The translations under genes and the position numbers were made by a program. The notes beneath the pieces are model-generated. The model made no database searches. It saw only the letters and a program-made list of their open reading frames with translations, and was not told the DNA's origin. DNA of 64,000 bases from Nocardioides ginsengisegetis (GTDB lineage: Bacteria > Actinomycetota > Actinomycetes > Propionibacteriales > Nocardioidaceae), in NCBI RefSeq assembly GCF_014138045.1, contig NZ_JACGXA010000001.1, positions 1,969,001 to 2,033,000 on the forward strand, in the 5' to 3' direction. Positions 58,330 through 64,000 of this stretch are shown here, in pieces (within the stretch, counting starts at the first letter, position 1; each line of letters opens with the position of its first letter).

Positions 58330-58617
58330 TCAGTCGAGCAGGGTCCCGAGGGGCCCCAGGTCGAGGTTGAGGTCGTCGGCGGTCAGGTCGAACTGTTCCT
58401 TCAGCTGGGTCATCGCCTCCTCGAGGCGCATCAGGCCCAGGCCGAGCTCCTCGACCTGGCCGTCGTCGAGGTCCCCCTCGTCGACCCGACGGATCGCCTG
58501 GCGTTCCATGAGCTGGCGGACCAGCTCGATGATGGTCAGCACGAGCTTCATCAGGTCCCGCTGCACCGACTCCGAGTCGGTCTCGAGACGACGCGGCAGG
58601 GAGTAGCCCTCGGTCAT
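58330..58617 (-). CDS. gvpK: Gas vesicle protein GvpK
   Basis: A 95-residue helical protein with VQRDLMKLVLTIIELVRQLM, MERQAIRRVDEGDL, and GLMRLEEAMTQLKEQFDL, the GvpK signature. GvpK is needed for assembly of gas vesicles. ATGA overlap with gvpS. Confidence 0.9.
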   Translation of the reverse strand: MTEGYSLPRRLETDSESVQRDLMKLVLTIIELVRQLMERQAIRRVDEGDLDDGQVEELGLGLMRLEEAMTQLKEQFDLTADDLNLDLGPLGTLLD

Positions 58618-58835
58618 CGCGGGATCATCTCCGCCCGCACCGAGGCAATCAGTGCGTGCAGGCGCACCTGCACGAGGTCGACGCCGGCCAGCGAGATCAC
58701 CAGGTCACCGGAGATGACGACGCCGGCACCGAGGAGCCGATCGAGCAGGTCGACCAGCGCCACGGGCTGCAGCGCCCTGTTGGCCGGGTTGTCCGACGGC
58801 CGCGAGACCAGTCCGCCGGTGAAGGTGTCGGTCAC
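58614..58835 (-). CDS. gvpS: Gas vesicle protein GvpS (GvpA-like)
   Basis: A 73-residue GvpA-superfamily protein: VALVDLLDRLLGAGVVISGD followed by LVISLAGVDLVQVRLHALIASV. The short form with LIASV in place of ASVDTY marks the S/J accessory branch. It presumably nucleates or caps the shell. GTGA overlap with gvpL. Confidence 0.85.
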   Translation of the reverse strand: MTDTFTGGLVSRPSDNPANRALQPVALVDLLDRLLGAGVVISGDLVISLAGVDLVQVRLHALIASVRAEMIPR

Positions 58836-59602
58836 GGTGCGTCCAGGGAGGAGAAGGAGTACGGCGGCCAGGGGCCGCCCAGCTCGACCCGGACGTGCCC
58901 GTGCCGGCCGTCCAGCTCGGCGACGAGCTGCCGGAAGTCGTCGACCTGCGTGTCATCGAGGAGGTACGTGCCGTTGAGGATCATCTCGCCCGTGTGTCCC
59001 GTGAGCTGCCGGTCCTGGGGGGCGAGCCGGCGACTCAGGGTCGCGTGGTCGGCCAGGACCTCGTGGAGCTCCTGCGCCAGGTCGGCGTCCTCCTGCGCCG
59101 AGGCCGCCCGTCGCTGGGTCGCGGCGCGCCGCTGCAGCAGGTAGGCCCGCCCGGCCCCGACCCCCTCGGCCGGCGGTTGCTGCGCCTCCGGCTCGGCACG
59201 GACGGCGGGGTCGGCGTACGCCTTGACGCTCCACTCGCTGCGTCCCTCGATCCGGTCCAGCGCCCGCTCCGCGCTGTCGTGCCACTCGGCCAGCTGCGCG
59301 GCCAGCGACTCCTCGCCGAGGAAGACCGTCGCGAGTCGCAGCGGGGCGGTCGGTGCGCGGCCGGCGGCGTGCCGGGCGACATCGTCGTGGGCGATCGCGA
59401 CCGACTCGAGCCAGCGCAGGTCCTCGAGGTTGCGACGCAGCCCCTCCTCGCCGAACTCCTCGAGGTCGACCTCGCTGACCACCGCCACGAGGCCCTCCAG
59501 CTGGACCAGCCGCAGCGGAGCACCGCCGATGCCCGGCTGCCCGGAGACGTCGGCGTCGGTCAGGCCGCGCGACAGCGCGTAGGCGTAGAGACCGGTGGTC
59601 AC
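58832..59602 (-). CDS. gvpL: Gas vesicle protein of the GvpF/GvpL family (second copy)
   Basis: A 256-residue GvpF/L protein: GLYAYALSRGL start, LVAVVSEVDLEEFGEEGLRR, DVARHAAGRAPTAPLRLATV (the conserved PLRFGTV-like segment), WSVKAYADP, and the C-terminal GPWPPYSF. Assembly factor binding GvpA. Start is GTG 59602, overlapping the gvpJ stop. Confidence 0.9.
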   Translation of the reverse strand: MTTGLYAYALSRGLTDADVSGQPGIGGAPLRLVQLEGLVAVVSEVDLEEFGEEGLRRNLEDLRWLESVAIAHDDVARHAAGRAPTAPLRLATVFLGEESLAAQLAEWHDSAERALDRIEGRSEWSVKAYADPAVRAEPEAQQPPAEGVGAGRAYLLQRRAATQRRAASAQEDADLAQELHEVLADHATLSRRLAPQDRQLTGHTGEMILNGTYLLDDTQVDDFRQLVAELDGRHGHVRVELGGPWPPYSFSSLDAP

Positions 59603-59931
59603 GAGCCCTGCTCCAGCTCCTTGAGCCGCTCGCGGAGCTGCTGGTTCTCGCTCTCGAGCTCGCGATCCTTGCTGCGGCTGCTGAGCATCGGATCGTTCTC
59701 CCACCAGTCGATCCCCATCTCCTTGGCCTTGTCGACCGAAGCGACGAGCAACCTGATCTTGATGGTGAGCAGCTCGATGTCGAGCAGGTTCACCTTGATG
59801 TCGCCGGCGATCACGATGCCCTTGTCCAGCACCCGCTCGAGGATGTCGGCCAGGTCGGCAGGCTGATGCCGCTCGGGAGTCCGGTCGTAGGGACCCTGCA
59901 TCCTGGCCACGGAGCGCGGCTGCTCGGTCAC
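59599..59931 (-). CDS. gvpJ: Gas vesicle protein GvpJ (GvpA-like)
   Basis: A 110-residue GvpA-superfamily protein: ADLADILERVLDKGIVIAGD, IKVNLLDIELLTIKIRLLVA and SVDKAKEMGIDWWENDP, followed by a charged coiled C-terminus (ELESENQQLRERLKELEQ). GTG 59931 overlaps the gvpO stop. Confidence 0.88.
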   Translation of the reverse strand: MTEQPRSVARMQGPYDRTPERHQPADLADILERVLDKGIVIAGDIKVNLLDIELLTIKIRLLVASVDKAKEMGIDWWENDPMLSSRSKDRELESENQQLRERLKELEQGS

Positions 59932-60305
59932 CGGCCACCGCCCCCGTCGCCGTCGCCGCCCTTGCCCCGGACGTAGCGTCGGGCCCGGTGGTAGCCGGTG
60001 AGGTCGCCGTCGGCGTCCACCTGCACCCGGTACGTCGCGAGGATGTCGGTCGAGTCGGGGATCCGCCGGCTCTCGACGACCTCGATCTCGACCTCCCAGC
60101 CGTCCTCGGTGCGCTGGACCCCGGTGACGCACTCGGGCTCGCGACCGGTGAGCTCCGAGAGCTGCCGGGCCGCGGCGCGCGCCACGTCCATGGCCGACTG
60201 CTTGCGTGCCGCGGGCCGTGCGGCCGTCTTCCTGGGCGCGGACTTGCGCGCCGCGGCCTTCTTGGCCGGAGCCTTGGTGGCGGTGGTCTTCTGCGTCTCT
60301 GCCAT
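59928..60305 (-). CDS. gvpO: Gas vesicle protein GvpO
   Basis: A 125-residue protein. The GvpO domain (about 38-115) reads ARAAARQLSELTGREPECVT, GWEVEIEVVESRRIPDSTD and ILATYRVQVDADGDLTGYHR. It is preceded by a 35-residue Lys/Ala/Pro/Arg leader (TATKAPAKKAAARKSAPRK) like histone-H1 tails. Between gvpG and gvpJ, as in streptomycete-type clusters with rearranged order. Confidence 0.9.
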   Translation of the reverse strand: MAETQKTTATKAPAKKAAARKSAPRKTAARPAARKQSAMDVARAAARQLSELTGREPECVTGVQRTEDGWEVEIEVVESRRIPDSTDILATYRVQVDADGDLTGYHRARRYVRGKGGDGDGGGGR

Positions 60306-60308
60306 CGA

Positions 60309-60563
60309 TCATGGTCCCTTCGGGGCGGTGTCGCGGCGGCGGCTCTCCATGAGCCGTTCGACCAGCTCGTCCTCGAGCACTTCGGCCTCTTCCTCGGTGA
60401 GGTCACCCGAACGGCGAAGCTCGTCCACGTCCTCGAGCTCTCGGCGAATGCGCGCCGGGTCGTAGTACTGGCGCTCGGCCTCCCGGCGCACCTGCTCGGC
60501 GACCCAGACGGTGCCACGGACGGGCGCGAGCGGGAGCGTCAGCAGCCCGGTGATCAGTCCCAT
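60309..60563 (-). CDS. gvpG: Gas vesicle protein GvpG
   Basis: An 84-residue protein: GLITGLLTLPLAPVRGTVWV, AEQVRREAERQYYDPARIRR and ELEDVDELRRSGDLTEEEAE. This is the GvpG pattern (hydrophobic start, then coiled coil). Minor assembly protein; 7 bases after gvpF. Confidence 0.9.
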   Translation of the reverse strand: MGLITGLLTLPLAPVRGTVWVAEQVRREAERQYYDPARIRRELEDVDELRRSGDLTEEEAEVLEDELVERLMESRRRDTAPKGP

Positions 60564-60570
60564 CGTGGCC

Positions 60571-61338
60571 TCACTGTTCCGGGACGAAGTCGTAGAGCGC
60601 CATCGGACCCACCAGGCTCAGCCTGGCCCGTCCGTCGAGCTCGGCGGCGAGCACCTCGGCCTCCTGCTCGAGCGCCTCCTGGCGCTCCACATCCACGAGG
60701 AATGCGAGCTCTGCCAGGCTGTCCATGCCCGAGACCTCGCGGACCACGTGGTCCAGCACCTGGGGCTGCAGGCGGACGAGGATCTCGTGCGCGTCGTCCC
60801 TGCGGCGTCGGTCGACGGCACGGGAGACGAGCTCCCCGAGCCGGATCCGCTCGTAGTGAGTGGCGTCCTCGGGGAGGTCGGCAGTACGCCGGCGCAGCTC
60901 GGCGATCTCGGGCTCGGCCGTGACCACCTCGGCGAGCACCGTGTCCAGGACGTAGCGCGCCCGGAGCGTGAACTGCACCTTGCCCTGCACCTGCTCCAGC
61001 AGGTCGACGAAGTGCTCGCGCTGCGGGATGAGGAGCTCGTCGACCAGGGTGGGCCGGTCCTGCACCACGGAGCCGAACCGCATGGGAAGGACGGGACCGT
61101 GCAGGGCCATGGTGTTGAGGACCGTGCTGTGCGCGACCAGGTCCCGGCGGCGTCCGAGCGGCCGGTCCGGGTCGACGAGCTCCACCAGGGCGGCGACGGG
61201 GCCGTCGGTGACCACCTCGACGGCTTGTCCCATGCCGGCCTCGCGGACCACGTCGGCGGGGGCGCCCGCCGACACGATGCCGTAGACGTAGTACGCCTCG
61301 GTCGTGCCGGCGGTCACCCCTGGAGCAGATGCCGTCAT
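60571..61338 (-). CDS. gvpF: Gas vesicle protein GvpF
   Basis: A 255-residue GvpF/L protein: YYVYGIVSAG, VVTDGPVAALVELVDPDRPL, HSTVLNTMALHGPVLPMRFG (hallmark LPxRFG), and SLVGPMALYDFVPE at the end. GvpF contacts GvpA during assembly. It lies 7 bases after gvpA. Confidence 0.92.
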   Translation of the reverse strand: MTASAPGVTAGTTEAYYVYGIVSAGAPADVVREAGMGQAVEVVTDGPVAALVELVDPDRPLGRRRDLVAHSTVLNTMALHGPVLPMRFGSVVQDRPTLVDELLIPQREHFVDLLEQVQGKVQFTLRARYVLDTVLAEVVTAEPEIAELRRRTADLPEDATHYERIRLGELVSRAVDRRRRDDAHEILVRLQPQVLDHVVREVSGMDSLAELAFLVDVERQEALEQEAEVLAAELDGRARLSLVGPMALYDFVPEQ

Positions 61339-61345
61339 GCGTCAG

Positions 61346-61801
61346 TCACGACTCCTGTGTCCGGCGACGAGGCCGGGACGAGGTCGACTTCTTGGCGGGC
61401 TGGCGTCGCCGGCTCCCCTGCTTGTCGTCCTCGTCGTCATCGTCGTCCTCGTCGTCCGACGAGCCGAGCAGGGCGTCCTTGGCCGCGCCGAGCACGCCCG
61501 AGGTCTTGCCCTTGGCGCCGCCCTCGGCCATCCCCTCGACCATGTCGGGCAGGTCCTTGCCGCCCTTGCCCGACTCATAGAGGTTGAGCCGGTTGGTGGC
61601 CTCCGCGAAGCGGAGGTAGGTGTCCACGCTCGCGATCACGATGCGGGCGTCGATGGTCAACAGCTCGATGCCGACCAGCGAGACCCGGACGTAGGCGTCG
61701 ATCACGAGACCCTTGTCGAGAATGACCTCGACGACGTCGGCGAGGCCGCTGGGTGCGGGTCGATCGAGGTAGCCGCCCTGGCGTTGTGTGGCAACAGTCA
61801 T
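61346..61801 (-). CDS. gvpA: Major gas vesicle shell protein GvpA
   Basis: A 151-residue protein with the full GvpA core (residues 18-74): [40 protein letters not shown] and [16 protein letters not shown]. The core forms the shell ribs. The tail is unusual: after a Gly/Lys linker comes [14 protein letters not shown] (about 114-127), then a Arg/Lys-rich end. Archaeal and cyanobacterial GvpA stop soon after the core; actinobacterial forms are longer, but the acidic-to-basic switch is striking. Confidence 0.92.
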   Translation of the reverse strand: MTVATQRQGGYLDRPAPSGLADVVEVILDKGLVIDAYVRVSLVGIELLTIDARIVIASVDTYLRFAEATNRLNLYESGKGGKDLPDMVEGMAEGGAKGKTSGVLGAAKDALLGSSDDEDDDDDEDDKQGSRRRQPAKKSTSSRPRRRTQES

Positions 61802-61805
61802 TCGT

Positions 61806-63056
61806 TCACCTTCTCTTCCGCGAAGTGGTCCGTCTGCTGGAGGACCGCTTCCGCGGCTGCTCCTCCGGTTCTTCCTCTTCTACGTCCTCCTCGTCCTCGA
61901 GGTCGGCCTCGTCCTCAGGCTCGTCATACTCCTCTTCGGGTTCCTCGGCGTCGACCCCGTCCTCGGCGTCGTCCTCGTACTCCTCGTCGGCCTCGTCCTC
62001 GGGCTCGTCGTCGTACTCCTCGTCGGCCTCGTCCTCGGCCTCGTCCTCGGTCTCGCCCTCGTACTCCTCGTCGGCCTCGTCCTCGGGCTCGTCCTCGGGC
62101 TCGTCGTCGTACTCCTCGTCGGCCTCGTCCTCGGGCTCGTCCTCGTCGTACTCCTCGTCGGCCTCGTCCTCCGGCTCGTCGTACTCCTCGTCGGCGTACT
62201 CGTCCTCGCGCTGCTGCTCTTCCTCCTCGACCACCTCGTCGTGGTCGCGGACGACCTCGCCGTCGTGGATCTCGCCGCGCCAGCCCTCGAGCTCGTCCTC
62301 CTCGAGGATCGAACGCGTCATGACGTGGCGCCGGAAGTGCCGGAGCTCTGCGCGGGCGCGGCGACCCTGGGCTCGCCAGATGTTGCCGGTCTTCTCGAAC
62401 AGGCCCTGCGGGTAGTACTCGAGCACCACGAGGACGCGGGTCAAGTTGGGAGCCAGCTCGTGGAAGGTGACCGCGCCGTCGACGTGACCCTTCTCGCCCT
62501 TCGACTTCCAGATGATCCGGTCGTTGGGCACCTGGTCGATGATCGTCGCCTCCCAGGTCCGGTGCGACCAGAAGACCTGGGCCTTGAAGGTGACCTTGAC
62601 GTCGTCCTGCTGGTCGACGCTCTCGACCTTCTTCATGAACCCGGAGAAGTCCTGGAACTGGGTCCACTGGTTGTAGGCAACGTCGATCGGCACACCGACG
62701 TCGATCGACTCGATGATGTTCGTGGACTTGGTGGCCTTGTCGCCACCGCCGCCCCCGAACGCCGACTTGACCTTGTCCTTGATCTCGCCGAGCCCACCCT
62801 TGAGGGCGCCGCCGACGGGGTTGTCCCCCTGGGCTGCAGCCTTGGAACCCTCCTTGGCAGCCTTGCCCATCACGCCGCCGTTGGCGGCGATATCGGTCAG
62901 CGAGCCGGTCGCGTCGCCGAGCCGCTGCGTGACGGTGCCGACGGCCTTCTCCCCGAGCGCCTTCGCGGCGTCCTGGAGCTCGTCCTTGAGCCGGTCCAGC
63001 GGAAGCTCACCCATCAGGGACTTCAGCCCCGAGGTGCTGCCCTTGTCCTCAGTCAT
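61806..63056 (-). CDS. SRPBCC (START-like) protein of the gas-vesicle operon with acidic repeat tail
   Basis: A 416-residue protein. Residues 1-110 are helical and Gly/Ala-rich; a SRPBCC domain (about 111-255) has [54 protein letters not shown] and the [11 protein letters not shown] segment; residues about 280-400 are tandem acidic repeats ([15 protein letters not shown]); the last 17 are basic ([14 protein letters not shown]). SRPBCC proteins occur in actinobacterial gvp clusters (GvpZ-type), role unknown. Placed second in the operon, 4 bases before gvpA. Confidence 0.8.
   Translation of the reverse strand: MTEDKGSTSGLKSLMGELPLDRLKDELQDAAKALGEKAVGTVTQRLGDATGSLTDIAANGGVMGKAAKEGSKAAAQGDNPVGGALKGGLGEIKDKVKSAFGGGGGDKATKSTNIIESIDVGVPIDVAYNQWTQFQDFSGFMKKVESVDQQDDVKVTFKAQVFWSHRTWEATIIDQVPNDRIIWKSKGEKGHVDGAVTFHELAPNLTRVLVVLEYYPQGLFEKTGNIWRAQGRRARAELRHFRRHVMTRSILEEDELEGWRGEIHDGEVVRDHDEVVEEEEQQREDEYADEEYDEPEDEADEEYDEDEPEDEADEEYDDEPEDEPEDEADEEYEGETEDEAEDEADEEYDDEPEDEADEEYEDDAEDGVDAEEPEEEYDEPEDEADLEDEEDVEEEEPEEQPRKRSSSRRTTSRKRR
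61915..62220. repeat. Tandem coding repeats in the SRPBCC gene tail
   Basis: Units of about 30-45 bases (plus strand CTCCTCGTCGGCCTCGTCCT and variants) recur about seven to eight times, all multiples of three. They encode [13 protein letters not shown] acidic blocks. Copy number may vary between strains without frameshift. Confidence 0.75.
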
Positions 63057-63070
63057 CGTGGTCGCCCTCC

Positions 63071-63865
63071 TCAGCCGTTGCTGCGCGAGCGGCCGGAGCT
63101 GCTCGACTTCTTGGCGGTGGCCCTCTTGGCGGGGGCCTTCTTGGCGGCCGTCTTCTTGGCGGCGGTGGCCTTCGTGGCGGGGGCCTTCTTGGCGGCCGCC
63201 TTCTTGGCCGGAGCCTTGGTGGCCGCAGCCTTCTTCGCCGGAGCCTTGGTGGCGGCCTTCTTCGCCGGTGCCCTGGCGGCGGACGGCTTCTTGGTCGGCG
63301 TCTGCTTCGCAGCCCTCGTGGCCGTCTTCTTCGCCGGGGCCTTCGTGGCCTCCCGGGCAGACCTCGCGGGACGGCGCCGCCGCTGACGGGGGCGCTCCGG
63401 AGCTTCCTCCTCGGGCTCGTCCTCCGCCTCGGGCTCGTCCTCCGCCTCGGGCTCGTCGTCACCCTCGGGCTCGTCCTCGGCCTCGGGCTCCTCCGCCTCG
63501 TCCTGGTCCTCGTCGTCGTCCTCGGCCTCGTCGGCCGCCTCCTCGAGCTCGCCGGCCAGACCGCGGAGTGCGTCGGTGCGATCGCGCAGCGAGTCGCTCA
63601 CCAGCTCCATGCGCGAGCTGAGCGTCGCCAACGCGGCCGCCCTCGCGGCCTCGAGGAACTTGCCGCGGATCTGATCCTCGATCTCGGCGAGGTTGGGGTT
63701 CTTGTCGACCAGCTCGCGTCCCTGCTTCATCAGGGCCCTCGGATTGGTCGCTACTCGTTGCCCGACCAGCATGCTGCCCAGCGATATCGCGAGCTTCATC
63801 TTCTTGTTGCGTCCGAGCAGGTATCCGCCTGCCACGGCCAGCGCAACACGTGCCTCGTTGCTCAT
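63071..63865 (-). CDS. First gene of the gas-vesicle operon: helical protein with acidic and H1-like tails
   Basis: A 264-residue protein. Residues 1-100 form a helical domain with a short hydrophobic N-terminal segment (VALAVAGGYLLGRNKKMKLA) and RELVDKNPNLAEIEDQIR. Residues about 108-155 are Asp/Glu-rich repeats (AEDEPEGDDEPE). Residues 160-264 are Lys/Ala/Pro repeats (KAPAKKAAATKAPAKKAAAK) like histone H1. The operon link comes from 14-base spacing to the next gene; GAGGGAG precedes the ATG. It may tether vesicles or bind nucleoid; unproven. Confidence 0.75.
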   Translation of the reverse strand: MSNEARVALAVAGGYLLGRNKKMKLAISLGSMLVGQRVATNPRALMKQGRELVDKNPNLAEIEDQIRGKFLEAARAAALATLSSRMELVSDSLRDRTDALRGLAGELEEAADEAEDDDEDQDEAEEPEAEDEPEGDDEPEAEDEPEAEDEPEEEAPERPRQRRRRPARSAREATKAPAKKTATRAAKQTPTKKPSAARAPAKKAATKAPAKKAAATKAPAKKAAAKKAPATKATAAKKTAAKKAPAKRATAKKSSSSGRSRSNG

Positions 63866-64000
63866 AGCTCCCTCTCGTCGAATGGATGACGTTCATCCGT
63901 CTGTGCGACGTTCTCCCCCTTGGTCCGTGCCCCTCGAGGCCCGATGTAAACCCCGGGGTGGGCAAAGCCGACGAGGGCCGGGAGGGCTCAGCCCCGCAAC
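63866..64000 (-). promoter_or_regulatory. Upstream region of the gas-vesicle operon with a short dyad
   Basis: GGATGA-CGT-TCATCC (63884-63898) is a perfect dyad 19 bases upstream of the first gvp-operon ATG; a strong GAGGGAG ribosome site lies between. A GTTTA (minus strand, near 63947) could belong to a general-stress-sigma-like -35, but no convincing -10 follows. Nothing else is seen to the window edge. Confidence 0.4.

Noticed and set aside
61915..62220. Possible CRISPR array because of the regular short repeats
   Set aside because: The units are contiguous coding repeats of variable length with no unique spacers, and no cas genes are present.
61788..63386. Plus-strand open frames of hydrophobic Leu/Val or Ser repeats over the gas-vesicle tails
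   Set aside because: They arise from the complement of acidic and Lys/Ala repeat codons and have no start-site support.

Overview
The window is very GC-rich. It uses many GTG starts, tight ATGA/GTGA/TGATG gene overlaps and apparently leaderless genes with a TAnnnT box about 7 bases before the start codon. Its content matches actinobacteria: a KstR/KstR2-type steroid catabolon, DUF222-HNH (13E12-like) genes, a LexA box of the mycobacterial type, and an actinobacterial gas-vesicle cluster. Nocardioidaceae is my best guess for the family. That is inference from style and gene content, because no rRNA gene is present.

Left edge (1-1.95 kb): the end of an integrated element with a large serine recombinase. 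It abuts the 3' remnant of a metallo-beta-lactamase-fold gene. From 1.96 to 3.84 kb lies a secreted nuclease/phosphatase-like protein fused to a PLD-like half.

Steroid island A (3.9-28.6 kb, KstR type): kshB, a small Cys protein and kshA; fadE26-fadE27 (ChsE4-ChsE5); fadD19 divergent from echA19; fadD8-like plus an F420/LLM oxidoreductase divergent from a DUF35 protein, ltp4 and ltp3; and cyp125 divergent from fadA5. Five KstR-like sites lie at 6475, 16992, 22023, 27318 and 27381. Together these genes oxidise the sterol C26, form the CoA ester, shorten the side chain (ltp3/ltp4 suggest C24-branched plant sterols too) and 9-alpha-hydroxylate the nucleus. Interspersed are lipoproteins, LemA, a methionine aminopeptidase, a nitronate monooxygenase homologue, an LVIVD-repeat protein and the first of two near-identical DUF222-HNH modules.

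Steroid island B (KstR2 type, rings C/D): two blocks. Block 1 (31.4-36.5 kb) is two SDR genes divergent from echA20-ipdA-ipdB-ipdC. Block 2 (45.3-53.6 kb) is fadE30-ipdF-kstR2-fadA6 divergent from fadD3-fadE31-fadE32-fadE33. Each divergent start region carries a KstR2-like operator. About 9 kb of unrelated genes separates the blocks (RidA, double GNAT, M4 protease, ECF sigma factor with a membrane partner, secreted BNR protein). Block 2 also carries a family of short palindromic repeats sitting inside coding sequences and translated in frame.

Right end (53.7-64 kb): a DUF4262-like protein, two VOC proteins, a third DUF222-HNH gene with a perfect SOS box in its promoter, a cupin, a structured intergenic stretch, and an eleven-gene gas-vesicle operon on the minus strand (63865 to 58083). 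That operon encodes an acidic/basic low-complexity protein, a SRPBCC protein, GvpA, F, G, O, J, L, S, K and a small helical protein. Several of its products carry unusual acidic-then-basic tails.
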